From: Sellimonas sp963559135
Lineage (GTDB): Bacteria > Bacillota > Clostridia > Lachnospirales > Lachnospiraceae
Direction: 5' to 3'
DNA: 64,000 nt
NCBI GenBank assembly: GCA_963559135.1
Contig: CAUWJP010000001.1
Location: 93,284-157,283, forward strand
Below are positions 53,617 through 62,344 of the stretch, one piece after another (the first letter of the stretch is position 1; every line of letters begins with the position of its first letter). A model generated the notes under the pieces. It did no database searches, was not told where the DNA came from, and saw only the letters and a list, made by a program, of their open reading frames with translations. The position numbers were made by a program, and so were the translations under genes.

Positions 53617-54222
53617 CTACGGCAGCGTTTCTATTCTCGTGCAGACTTTTTGAAGCAGAGCATCATCGTGACTTACGATCAGCATTCCCAGATCTCTTCG
53701 TTTCCCCTCTTCCAGCAGGAAATTCCAGATCTGTGCCTGGGTGACCAGGTCCAGCATGGCTGTGATTTCATCGCAGAGGAGAAAGCGGGTACCCGGATGC
53801 AGAGCCCGGGCAAGGCAGAACCGCTGCAGTTCCCCGCCGGATAATTCCGAAGGATACCGTTTCAGCCACCCTTCTTCAATATGCAGTTCCTTCAAAAGCC
53901 GTTCCTCCGGTTTTCCTGCTTCATTCAAGGTGACGCCAAGCTGTAATAGAGGATCCACTACCGTTTCCGGATGCTGCCATACCATCTGAACCGGACAGAC
54001 ACCACGAAAAGAAGAAAGTTCCATACCGTCCAGTAGGATCTTCCCCTGCTGTGGCTTTTCATATCCGGCCAGAAGCTTGCAAAATGTCGTCTTCCCCTGG
54101 CCGCTTGGCGCTTTCAGGCCTACGCGCTCTCCTGAAGTAATCGACAGATTGAAATCCTGCAAAATGGACTTCTGCTTTTTCTTTAGATAGGAAAATGTAA
54201 GGTGTTCTGCCTGCAGTATCAT
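53617..54222 (-). CDS. nikE: Nickel/peptide-type ABC ATPase (NikE position)
   Basis: The product has 201 residues, short for the family. ATG 54222 follows AAAGGAG and overlaps the preceding gene (ATGA). Walker A is APSGQGKTT (Ala in place of the usual Gly), the signature is LSGGELQRF, and Walker B is FLLCDEITAMLD, with Ile in place of Pro as in NikE/DppF proteins. It is the last gene of the lar-nik operon. Nickel as cargo is inferred from the operon. Confidence 0.85.
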   Translation of the reverse strand: MILQAEHLTFSYLKKKQKSILQDFNLSITSGERVGLKAPSGQGKTTFCKLLAGYEKPQQGKILLDGMELSSFRGVCPVQMVWQHPETVVDPLLQLGVTLNEAGKPEERLLKELHIEEGWLKRYPSELSGGELQRFCLARALHPGTRFLLCDEITAMLDLVTQAQIWNFLLEEGKRRDLGMLIVSHDDALLQKVCTRIETLP

Positions 54223-55160
54223 TTCGCATTCTCCTTTCCCGGATACAGACATCGGACCTGTCCGCCATGGTATGGTTGCATCGGAATCTGTTCCATCTCA
54301 AGGCAAAGCGGTGTACACTTTCTACACTGCTTCGCAAACAGGCATCCTTTCGCCATCGTTCCCGGATAAGGCTGTGCTCCGGAAAGCGGATGAAATCCAT
54401 GTTCCGGCATGGCATGCCATAATGCTTTTGTAAACGGATGCCGGAGTTTTTCTACATCCGTAAAATCCGAAGCACTTGCTTCCTCTATAGTCTCCCCGGC
54501 AAAAAAGACTGCTACCCTGTCTGCAACGGTCAGGGCAAGCTCCAGATCATGTGTGATAAACAGGATAGCGACTCCTTCCTCAGCAAGCTTACGAAAATGC
54601 CCGAGAATTTTTCCGGCCGCCTTTTTGTCCAGTCCCGGTGTGGGCTCATCGGCAATGATCAGTCTGGGAGATTCGGTTACTGCCGAGGCAATCAACACCC
54701 GGCGTGCCATACCGCCGGAAAGTTCAAACGGATACTGTTTCTCAATCTCTTCTCCCAGTCCATATCGATTCAATGCTGCACGGTAACGATCTCGGATTCC
54801 GGCACTTTTCTTACCTTTTCTGATCTGAGGTCCGATCTTCATCAGTGGATCCAGATACGTGATTCCCTGCGGGACCAGCATGATTTCCCGCCCTCTGAGA
54901 GCTTCTGCCCGCTCTTGTGTCAGGGGACGGCTGTCATACTTTATCGTTCCGCTCATCTGGCTGTTATAAGGCAGAATCCCCAGAATACTGTGAGCTAGCA
55001 GACTTTTTCCGGATCCGCTTGCTCCCACTGCGGCGACGATCTGCCCCGGCTGGATCTGAAGAGATAGATCTTTAATTACAGGGAGTTTGTGTTTATGGAT
55101 GCCGCGTTCGTATTGTGTAAACGTAATAGACAGATGGGAAATTTCTAAAATCGGTTCCAA
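54219..55160 (-). CDS. nikD: Nickel/peptide-type ABC ATPase (NikD position)
   Basis: The product has 313 residues. Walker A is GASGSGKSL, the signature is LSGGMARRV and Walker B is IIADEPTPGLD. The C-terminus has the oligopeptide/nickel ABC tail with Cys (CLFAKQCRKCTPLC). With NikE it energises the permease pair. It sits 11 bp after nikC. Confidence 0.87.
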   Translation of the reverse strand: MEPILEISHLSITFTQYERGIHKHKLPVIKDLSLQIQPGQIVAAVGASGSGKSLLAHSILGILPYNSQMSGTIKYDSRPLTQERAEALRGREIMLVPQGITYLDPLMKIGPQIRKGKKSAGIRDRYRAALNRYGLGEEIEKQYPFELSGGMARRVLIASAVTESPRLIIADEPTPGLDKKAAGKILGHFRKLAEEGVAILFITHDLELALTVADRVAVFFAGETIEEASASDFTDVEKLRHPFTKALWHAMPEHGFHPLSGAQPYPGTMAKGCLFAKQCRKCTPLCLEMEQIPMQPYHGGQVRCLYPGKENAK

Positions 55161-55171
55161 AATATTCCTCC

Positions 55172-55996
55172 TTACTCATGTGCACTGACCGGATTCAGCA
55201 GCTTTTCCACCCGTTCTCCTAGCAGGGCAAACAGCATCACGACACAGACCAGAGCCAGCCCCGGAAACAATGCCAGCCACCATCTTCCGGTCGTCAGGTA
55301 ACGCATACTTTCTGAAAGGATCACGCCAATGGCTGGCTGTTCCGAAGAGAGGCCGAATCCCAGAAAGGTAATACTGGATTCATGCAGAATCGCATGCGGG
55401 AACAACAGGATTAGTCCGGTTACAAACTGTGGGAGAAGATGGGGAATCATATGTTTTTTTACGATCTGCATCTTTGATACACCAAGCTTTGAAGCCGTCA
55501 GAATATATGGCGCTTCCCGAAGCTGCAGCACTTCTCCACGGATAACCCGTGCAAGAGAAGTCCAGTGGCTCAGGGCGACGCCAGCAACCACTCCGGTAAA
55601 TCCCCGCCCGCAGGCGATGGAAATGAGCATCACCAGAAGAATGTGCGGAATACCCATCATCAAATCGATGCACCAGGAAATGACCGCATCTGTTGCTCTT
55701 CCCAGAACTGCGCAGGCCGTTCCAAGAACCAGGGCAATCAGGGCGCTGACTGCGGCTGTGAGCAGTCCGATCCGGATACTAAGCGACAGTCCTGCCAACG
55801 TCCGTGCAAACATGTCTCTCCCCATCCAGTCGGTGCCAAATAAGAACTCTCTGGAAGGAGCCAGATTCTTTCTTGCAAAATCTGTCTGGACAGCCTGATC
55901 CTTCAAAAGCATTCCCGCTACGGTGATCAGAATGAGCACTCCGGCCGTCACAATCAGAAACAGGATCGTATTTCTTCTTTGATTCTTTGGTTTCAT
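55172..55996 (-). CDS. nikC: Nickel/peptide-type ABC permease (NikC position)
   Basis: The product has 274 residues and about six helices. The LFGTDWMGRDMFART start of DppC/NikC proteins and the ATPase-docking ALSHWTSLARVIRGEVLQLRE loop are present. It overlaps nikB by 4 bp (ATGA). It forms the pore with NikB. Confidence 0.88.
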   Translation of the reverse strand: MKPKNQRRNTILFLIVTAGVLILITVAGMLLKDQAVQTDFARKNLAPSREFLFGTDWMGRDMFARTLAGLSLSIRIGLLTAAVSALIALVLGTACAVLGRATDAVISWCIDLMMGIPHILLVMLISIACGRGFTGVVAGVALSHWTSLARVIRGEVLQLREAPYILTASKLGVSKMQIVKKHMIPHLLPQFVTGLILLFPHAILHESSITFLGFGLSSEQPAIGVILSESMRYLTTGRWWLALFPGLALVCVVMLFALLGERVEKLLNPVSAHE

Positions 55997-56985
55997 AACT
56001 TTGCGGCCCTCCTTCGAATTTTCGGATCGATGACACCGTAGAGAAGGTCCGCCGCCAGATTTCCTACAAATACAATCGCCGCTGTAATAACGGTGATGCC
56101 GAGAAGCAACGGAAGGTCGCTTCCAAGCCCAGCGGTAACTGCCGCCTGTCCAAGACCCGGGTAGGAAAAGACCTGTTCCACCAGAACTGATCCTCCAATG
56201 ATTTCACTGATAGATGCAAACTGCAGGGTTATGGCAGGAAGCGATACATTCCGCAGTCCGTGTCGCAAAAGAATGGATGTCTGTGATTCCCCTCTTGCTT
56301 TTGCAAAGAGAATATAGTCCAATGACAGGACTTCGATCAGTTTTTCTCTCGTGTGCAGGGCAATGTTCGCCACTCCGGTCATGCTTAACGTGAGAACCGG
56401 AAGAATCCCGTGGCGCAGCCGGTCAACGAATGTGACCGAATCCGCCTGAAGTCCCATTGGAACGGAAAGACCAACTGGCAACCATCCCAGTTCCACCGCA
56501 AAGATCATCAGAAGCAAAATGGCGAGCCAGAAAGACGGCGTACTGGAAATCAAAAGGCAGTACCCCCGGATGACCCGGTCCGGCCATCGATTCTGGTAAG
56601 CCCCTGCAAGCATGCCAAGAAACAGTCCCAGAATTCCAGAAATGATCCAGGCGGTTGCCATCAGCCCCATCGAATTGGCGAGACGTTCTCCGATCACAGT
56701 CAGTACCGGCTGCCGGTAAAGAAGTGAGGTGCCGAAATCTCCATGAAGCACGCCGCCAAGCCATCCGAGATATCGCTGGGCCGGAGGTGTATCTACGCCC
56801 CAGTACGCTTCCAATTCTGCAATCTGTTCCTGCGTCATAGAGCCAAGTGCGGTCTGACCGACATTGGTCTGTAGCGGATCCAGTGGGGAGGCCCACATCA
56901 GGAGAAAGGTCAGAAGGCTCACTCCCAGAAGAAGAAGCACCATCCGGGTCAGTTTTTTCCCAGCAAATTTCAGTCGATGTTTCAA
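55993..56985 (-). CDS. nikB: Nickel/peptide-type ABC permease (NikB position)
   Basis: The product has 330 residues and about six helices. The DppB/NikB start (LLLLGVSLLTFLLMWASPLDP), RYLGWLGGVLHGDFGTSLLY and the docking stretch REKLIEVLSLDYILFAKARG are present. It lies 38 bp after nikA and pairs with NikC. Confidence 0.88.
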   Translation of the reverse strand: MKHRLKFAGKKLTRMVLLLLGVSLLTFLLMWASPLDPLQTNVGQTALGSMTQEQIAELEAYWGVDTPPAQRYLGWLGGVLHGDFGTSLLYRQPVLTVIGERLANSMGLMATAWIISGILGLFLGMLAGAYQNRWPDRVIRGYCLLISSTPSFWLAILLLMIFAVELGWLPVGLSVPMGLQADSVTFVDRLRHGILPVLTLSMTGVANIALHTREKLIEVLSLDYILFAKARGESQTSILLRHGLRNVSLPAITLQFASISEIIGGSVLVEQVFSYPGLGQAAVTAGLGSDLPLLLGITVITAAIVFVGNLAADLLYGVIDPKIRRRAAKL

Positions 56986-57023
56986 TGCTATCCGTCCTTT
57001 CCTGTCGATCTTGTTTTAATCAT

Positions 57024-58640
57024 CTAACTCCAACTCCATTGATCAACATTATTCACAATGGACCATCCATGTCCATGCGGGTGGATCTTCTGTTCTGCAA
57101 CCTGAAGTCCATCCGCTACCCAGTAGAGATGATCAATATTAACCAGCCAGACCCAAGGGATATCTCCCTCCTGTGTTACTCCGGTGGTACCGTCCCACTG
57201 CGCTTTCTGCCAGAGGTCATAAGAAGCTTCCAGATCACTGGAGGCAAGTGCCTGGTCCATATAGGCATCCACAGTAGAATTGGAGTACGGGGAATACTGT
57301 GCCAACCCGGTATCTCCAATAGTATGATAAAGATTGTATAGTTCCATCGGTGTATGCGCGCCCCAACCCCAGATTAACGGATCAGACTGTGCTCGGTCAT
57401 AGGCTGTATCCCATCCGACCCCTTCCAGCGTACAGGAAATTCCAAGTTCCTTCAGATGATCGGCAAAATCAGCAGCCAGCGCTTGTCGCACCGAATCTCC
57501 GGTTGCATAGAGCAGATTTAATTCTGCTTTGACACCATCTTTTTCCCGGATCCCGTCTTCACCTGTCTTCCATCCCGCTTCATCCAGAAGCGTTTTTGCT
57601 TTCTCCGGATCATAAGCAACTTCCGAGTCGGGATTATACCACGGCATTTGATCACAGACACTGTATGCCGGGGATCCATAGCCGTTCAGGACATGATCAA
57701 TCATTTCTTGACGGTCCACACCAATATTGATGGCACGGCGTACCTGGACATCGGCAGTAAAATCGTTGCCGATCCTCTTTCCGGATTCTGTCGTCTGTTC
57801 TGGGATAGCCGGAAGATTGAATCCTCTGTTATCAACACTTTCATATGCAGCAAGAGAATAGCCTTCCACAGTCTGATCGGAGTAAGTCGCAGAGGTATAG
57901 GCCAGATCCACTTCTCCTGCCTGAGCAGCCAGAAACGCTGCATCTTCTTCCATAAATACGATCGTTACCCTCTGCATATTTGGTTGTTCCCCATAATAGT
58001 CCGGATTGGCATCCAGAATGACTTGCTGTCCCTTATCCCACTGTTTTAAAATATATCTGCCAGAACCGATCGGATTGGAACCATAAGTGGCACTGTCATA
58101 CGCATGTTCCGGAATGATCCCCACAACAGCCATGGTGTAAGGCCAGATGGAAAACGGCCGTGTCATATGGAAGGCAACCGTTGTATCATTCAGGACCTCT
58201 GCATGATCCAGCATGGTAAAATCGTTGACAGAACTGGATCCTTTTACCGTATTATAAGTAAATGCCACGTCTCTGGCTGTCAGCGGTTCGCCATCGGTAA
58301 ACTTCACATCATCCCGGATCTGAACGGTCCAGAGCAGTCCATCCTCACTGACAGAATAGTCCGTGGCCAGATCATAATCAATGGTCAGATCCGCATTCGT
58401 GACAGTCAACGTACTCTGGATCAATGGTTCGTGTACATGCTCTCCCGCGCCCCATCCAAAGGCAGGATCAAATCCGGCTTCCGGCTCCGAGTTCGGATCC
58501 ATGGCAATAACGACCGATGAGCGATTTTCCGAGGTATCTGACCGGGATTCGGATGCGGAACCGCCACATCCCGCCGTCAAAGAAAGCGACAGAAAACAGA
58601 TAAGGAAGGCAACCCATTTTCGTTTTATATTGCTCATCAT
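57024..58640 (-). CDS. nikA: Nickel ABC transporter substrate-binding lipoprotein (NikA position)
   Basis: The product has 538 residues. The lipoprotein signal ends LTAGC near residue 25. The rest is a family 5 binding protein: YSVSEDGLLWTVQIRDDVKFTDGEPLTARDVAFT, then GSGRYILKQWDKGQQV. Family 5 includes peptide and nickel binders. The start overlaps the larC stop by one base. The nickel role is inferred because the operon makes a nickel cofactor. Confidence 0.87.
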   Translation of the reverse strand: MMSNIKRKWVAFLICFLSLSLTAGCGGSASESRSDTSENRSSVVIAMDPNSEPEAGFDPAFGWGAGEHVHEPLIQSTLTVTNADLTIDYDLATDYSVSEDGLLWTVQIRDDVKFTDGEPLTARDVAFTYNTVKGSSSVNDFTMLDHAEVLNDTTVAFHMTRPFSIWPYTMAVVGIIPEHAYDSATYGSNPIGSGRYILKQWDKGQQVILDANPDYYGEQPNMQRVTIVFMEEDAAFLAAQAGEVDLAYTSATYSDQTVEGYSLAAYESVDNRGFNLPAIPEQTTESGKRIGNDFTADVQVRRAINIGVDRQEMIDHVLNGYGSPAYSVCDQMPWYNPDSEVAYDPEKAKTLLDEAGWKTGEDGIREKDGVKAELNLLYATGDSVRQALAADFADHLKELGISCTLEGVGWDTAYDRAQSDPLIWGWGAHTPMELYNLYHTIGDTGLAQYSPYSNSTVDAYMDQALASSDLEASYDLWQKAQWDGTTGVTQEGDIPWVWLVNIDHLYWVADGLQVAEQKIHPHGHGWSIVNNVDQWSWS

Positions 58641-59962
58641 TATTCTGTGTCCTTTCCATGTTCATTTTGAATCGAGGCAAACACTTCTTCCCGGACTGTT
58701 TCACAGGAAATCTGGTGTTCTCTGGCGAGCTTAGACACATCGTCAAATTCCGGTTTCAAATGAGTCACTCCGTATCCACTTGCTTTTTTGACTCTGACCG
58801 GACCCCATTTAGTCTGCACTTCGCTGATTTCCGGTTTGAGAAAGTACTTCTGGCATCTGCGGATCCGCAGTCCATTTGTGGTTGTTTCTGCCAGGATGTG
58901 CCGTGCCATCTCTTCTTCTTTTTCCGGTGCACAAAGAACTGTCAGAACATGTCCGGATCTTCCTTTTTTCATGGTTCCCGCAACCGTATATACGTCCAGT
59001 GCACCAAGCTCCAGAAGTTTTGTACAGGCAAAGGCAAGGGTTTCCGGTGTCATATCGTCAAGATTGCATACCAGTTCTGTAATCATGGATCCGCCTTCTT
59101 CCTCTGTTTCTCCCAGAAAAGCGCGGACGCAGTTTGCCTGTTCAAACTGTTTGGTGCCGATTCCGATTCCCGCCTTCGCGATTTTCATCATCGGCATTTC
59201 CGCGAATTGATCCGCAAAATGTGTCAGAAGCGCTGCTCCGGTCGGGGTACAAAGCTCACCTTGAACCGTTCCGGCATAAACCGGAACACCCGCAAGCAGA
59301 TTTGCCGTAGCAGGAGCGGGTACCGGCATAATGCCGTGGGCACATCGCACTGTTCCCTTTCCTACATGAACCGGAGATACAATTACCTTGTCCAAATGAA
59401 GCAGGGACATGGCATAGCAGACACCTGTCACATCAGCCACTGCATCCAGAGCACCTACTTCATGGAAATGGATTTCCTCCACCGGACAGCCATGGGCCCT
59501 GGATTCAGCGTCTGCAATGGCAGAATAGACGGATTTTGCGTGATTTTTAACCTCTTTCGGAAGCTCCAGATGTTCAATCAGATCCGCTATATATCCTGGC
59601 GCCGCGTGATGATGGAAATGTCCATGATGATGTTCATGGGTATGATCATGGTCGTGCTGATCGTGGTTGTGATGATGGCCAGTGTGGTGATGCTCATCAT
59701 GATGGTGTTCCCCGTCATGTTCATGATGATGATAGAGACCGATGATAGATTCTTCTTTCCCATGCACCGTTACTTTCATGTGAGTTCCGCTGATGCCGCA
59801 GGTGGATCCATTTTCAGCTTCTACCCGGACATCAGGCAAACCCAGATGATTCATTGTGTGCAGAAATGATTCTTTCTCTTTATCCTCCAGAAGCTCGTAT
59901 AATGCAGCCATCAGCATATCTCCGGCTGCTCCCATATTACATTCCATATAAAGTGTTCTCAT
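58640..59962 (-). CDS. larC: LarC nickel-pincer cofactor insertion enzyme, full length
   Basis: The product has 440 residues. The start MRTLYMECNMGAAGDMLMAAL is the LarC mark. LarC inserts nickel into the thiolated pyridinium nucleotide using CTP. A stretch at 78-119 has 25 His in 42 residues, a likely nickel store. In Lactobacillus plantarum larC is split into two frames joined by ribosomal frameshifting; here it is one frame. The C-terminal domain holds VCNLDDMTPETLAFAC. It overlaps larB and nikA by one base each. Confidence 0.96.
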   Translation of the reverse strand: MRTLYMECNMGAAGDMLMAALYELLEDKEKESFLHTMNHLGLPDVRVEAENGSTCGISGTHMKVTVHGKEESIIGLYHHHEHDGEHHHDEHHHTGHHHNHDQHDHDHTHEHHHGHFHHHAAPGYIADLIEHLELPKEVKNHAKSVYSAIADAESRAHGCPVEEIHFHEVGALDAVADVTGVCYAMSLLHLDKVIVSPVHVGKGTVRCAHGIMPVPAPATANLLAGVPVYAGTVQGELCTPTGAALLTHFADQFAEMPMMKIAKAGIGIGTKQFEQANCVRAFLGETEEEGGSMITELVCNLDDMTPETLAFACTKLLELGALDVYTVAGTMKKGRSGHVLTVLCAPEKEEEMARHILAETTTNGLRIRRCQKYFLKPEISEVQTKWGPVRVKKASGYGVTHLKPEFDDVSKLAREHQISCETVREEVFASIQNEHGKDTE

Positions 59963-60726
59963 TACTCTTCCTCCAATCCTTCCATCTGATTGATTCTGCT
60001 GGCAAGATATCCGGCTCCGAATCCATTGTCAATGTTGACGACACTGCACCCGGAGGCGCAGGAATTCAGCATCGACAACAGTGCGGATAATCCCCCAAAG
60101 CTGGCACCGTATCCGACACTGGTCGGCACCGCGATCACCGGACAGTCCACCAGTCCCCCGATGACAGACGCCAGAGCGCCTTCCATTCCTGCCACTGCAA
60201 CAATACATCTGGCGCTCATCAGGTCGTCCAGATGGGATAATAGCCTGTGAAGGCCGGCTACTCCAACGTCGTACAGACGAACAACGTGATTTCCCAGAAC
60301 TTCTGCGGTCAGAGCCGCTTCTTCTGCCACCGGGATATCACTGGTTCCTCCGGTAGCAACAACGATTCGTCCCCTCTTTTTATGCTCTGCCGGATAGGCA
60401 ATGGCAAGCCTTGCATCCGTATGATATTCAAGTGGAATTGAATCCGGAAGCAGATTTACGGTTTCCTGACTGACTCTGGTAATCAGGATGTTCCGACATT
60501 TCCGTTTTCCCATCGCCTGAACGATCCCTGCAATCTGTTCAGGTGTTTTGCCTGCTCCGTAAATGACTTCCGCCGCACCCTGTCGTACACTGCGGTGCAG
60601 ATCGATTTTGGCATAATCCAGATCTTCAAATGGTGCTTCTTTTAACTGTAATAATGCCTGCTCCGGATCAGTCGTACCGTTTGCCACACTCCGAAGCAGC
60701 TGTAAAATATCATATTTATTGTCCAT
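59962..60726 (-). CDS. larB: LarB carboxylase/hydrolase of nickel-pincer cofactor synthesis
   Basis: The product has 254 residues. It has the PurE-like core: VVATGGTSDIPVAEEAAL near 123, GVAGLHRLL near 155, VAVAGMEGALASVIGGL near 173 and PTSVGYGASFGGLSALLSML near 201, followed by Asn-Ser-Cys-Ala. LarB carboxylates nicotinic acid adenine dinucleotide and cleaves off AMP. It starts 22 bp after larE and overlaps larC by one base. Confidence 0.95.
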   Translation of the reverse strand: MDNKYDILQLLRSVANGTTDPEQALLQLKEAPFEDLDYAKIDLHRSVRQGAAEVIYGAGKTPEQIAGIVQAMGKRKCRNILITRVSQETVNLLPDSIPLEYHTDARLAIAYPAEHKKRGRIVVATGGTSDIPVAEEAALTAEVLGNHVVRLYDVGVAGLHRLLSHLDDLMSARCIVAVAGMEGALASVIGGLVDCPVIAVPTSVGYGASFGGLSALLSMLNSCASGCSVVNIDNGFGAGYLASRINQMEGLEEE

Positions 60727-60748
60727 AACGGTCTCCCTTCCGATAATG

Positions 60749-61507
60749 TTATACCGATTTGGCCCGCGATTCCAGATCCAGCAGGATGGATGAAAAAAGC
60801 GGCCGAAGTGTTGTCAGAATTTCTTCTCTTTTGGAAAACAGTAAGGGCATCTGTTCTTCTGTAATCTGAAGCCGGGCGCCACCATTTTCCATCAGTCGGA
60901 CGCGAAAATCATGAAATCCAAGATTTGCCAGCGCCGTCTCCGCCGTCTCCGCTTTGTTCAGCAGTTCCGGTGTAATAGGGGTCCCTGTCGAAATTCTTGT
61001 CGCAAGACAGGCATAAGCAGGTTTTCTACTGGTAAAGAGCCCTGCTTCTTCGGACAGACGCCGGACTTCGCTTTTGGAGATTCCACATTCCCGAAGAGGC
61101 GAACGTACCTCAAGTTCCCGGAGTGCTTTCATCCCTGGACGGTCGTCTGCATCGTCTGATGCATTGGTCCCGTCCAAAAGATAGAAATATCCATCTTTTC
61201 GTGCAGCTTCCCATAACTGCGTAAATAAGGCTTTTTTACAAAAGTAGCATCGCTTTGGTCCATTTGCAGCCGCTTCCGTAACGGATAGAATATCCTTTTC
61301 CAACACGGTCAGTGAAATGTCCAATGCTTCTACAACTCTGAGTGCATCTTCCATTTCAAAGTCTGGTTGAAAAGCGGTTTTCAGATAATAGGCATGCACA
61401 TCACAGCCATACTGTTTCGCGGCCCATAAAAGAAATGCCGAGTCTGTGCCGCCGGAAAACGCCACGGCCGCTTTGGGCACTTCATGGAAAAATTCTTCCA
61501 AAGTCAT
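60749..61507 (-). CDS. larE: LarE sulfur transferase of nickel-pincer cofactor synthesis
   Basis: The product has 252 residues. The PP-loop is FSGGTDSAF at 17-25. LarE adenylates the dicarboxylate made by LarB and adds sulfur. Cysteines C87 and C90 (RCYFC) and C167 (YACLATR) are present. A single C167-type Cys suits sacrificial sulfur transfer, while a three-Cys set suits the [4Fe-4S]-dependent form. AAGGAGG precedes the ATG, and an intrinsic terminator lies only 20 bp upstream of the start. It is the first gene of the lar-nik operon. Confidence 0.94.
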   Translation of the reverse strand: MTLEEFFHEVPKAAVAFSGGTDSAFLLWAAKQYGCDVHAYYLKTAFQPDFEMEDALRVVEALDISLTVLEKDILSVTEAAANGPKRCYFCKKALFTQLWEAARKDGYFYLLDGTNASDDADDRPGMKALRELEVRSPLRECGISKSEVRRLSEEAGLFTSRKPAYACLATRISTGTPITPELLNKAETAETALANLGFHDFRVRLMENGGARLQITEEQMPLLFSKREEILTTLRPLFSSILLDLESRAKSV

Positions 61508-61676
61508 CTGTTATTTCCTCCTTTTCGAAAAAAGAAGGTATCCGCCTTCTTCTGAAAGCAGATACCTTCCTGGTATCAAAATTTCTGTTTTAATAATCTA
61601 TTGTCAGTAATGTCGTTGCTCTGTGATATGGCACAGATCCGCTTCTGCCGATCGTTCCGGCTTCCTGCCGGATTAA
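61508..61676 (-). promoter_or_regulatory. larE leader with candidate attenuator
   Basis: The leader runs from the DUF3842 stop to larE. Close to its start, ATCCG/CGGAT (61637-61641 with 61669-61673) enclose a GCCG/CGGC hairpin and a purine-rich internal loop. A CTGTG/CACAG hairpin follows (61621-61636). Then GATACC at 61577-61572 can pair with GGTATC at 61566-61561 (loop AGGAA). The same GGTATC can instead form the terminator just before larE. No known riboswitch class is recognised. Confidence 0.6.
61528..61569 (-). terminator. Intrinsic terminator in front of larE
   Basis: On the minus strand GAAGGTATC pairs perfectly with GATACCTTC, followed by TTTTTT. Only the larE ribosome binding site lies between it and the start codon, so it is inside the operon leader or ends the DUF3842 transcript. 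Confidence 0.85.
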
Positions 61677-62084
61677 TTAGTCTATCAATGTGCCAAGAAC
61701 TTCAACTGCATTCTGTACATTTTTTGTCATGGAAAGGTCTGTGACACCTACAATAATATTGTCACACAGATTAACCGGAATCAGAATCCGCTTTGCATGG
61801 CTTTGTCCGACAGCCTGAGCCATAGACGGGGTAATCTCCCCAAGCATAGAGTCAGCAATCACAATTCCTACCGGCCCCATGATCACATCCGCTCTGCGGC
61901 ATGCAACAATCACAGAATTTTCTCCCGTGGCTGCTTGTGTTGCACCGGCACGAAGCATGGCATTGGTCGCCGCACTATTTGCTCCTACCGCAATGATCTC
62001 AATGTCCGGATACCGGTCTTTGACTGCGCTTACCAACTGACGGCCAAGTCCTCCACCCTGGCCATCTATGATTACCAAATTCAA
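61677..62084 (-). CDS. DUF3842 family protein
   Basis: The product has 135 residues from TTG 62084, preceded by GGGAGG at 7 bases. It begins NLVIIDGQGGGLGRQLV, a Rossmann-like Gly-rich start, with DSMLGEITPSMAQAVGQSH and a Cys in PVNLCDNIIVGV. I recognise DUF3842; no function is known to me. Its position just upstream of the larE leader suggests a link to nickel-pincer metabolism, but the terminator between them may separate the two. Confidence 0.85.
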   Translation of the reverse strand: MNLVIIDGQGGGLGRQLVSAVKDRYPDIEIIAVGANSAATNAMLRAGATQAATGENSVIVACRRADVIMGPVGIVIADSMLGEITPSMAQAVGQSHAKRILIPVNLCDNIIVGVTDLSMTKNVQNAVEVLGTLID

Positions 62085-62260
62085 GTCTGTTCCTCCCTCA
62101 TGTTCCCATCATTTTACTACATTTATATAGTTTAAACGATTTTGAGAAATTTTGCAATTCTTTATACAATTTTTCCTTCTTTCTCTATTTTGGCGGCTTT
62201 TGTATCAATCAGTACGTTTTCTACCTGAATTTGCATAGGAAGCGTTGTTCACTTTTATAC

Positions 62261-62289
62261 TTGACGAATATCTAATATCTCTATATACT
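62261..62289 (+). promoter_or_regulatory. Promoter of the NSS transporter gene
   Basis: TTGACG and TATACT are 17 bp apart, 55 bp before the start. The leftward DUF3842 promoter is likely TTGCAA-17-TAAACT near 62130-62158 in the same 260-bp gap. Confidence 0.65.
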
Positions 62290-62344
62290 GAGAAAACAGT
62301 TGGATACAGCTAACTAAAGAAAAAAGAAATGGGGAAATAAATTC

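Noticed and set aside
58658..59869. A 403-codon rightward frame opposite larC.
   Set aside because: It is the antisense of larC; its Met/Val-rich part simply mirrors the His-rich codons.
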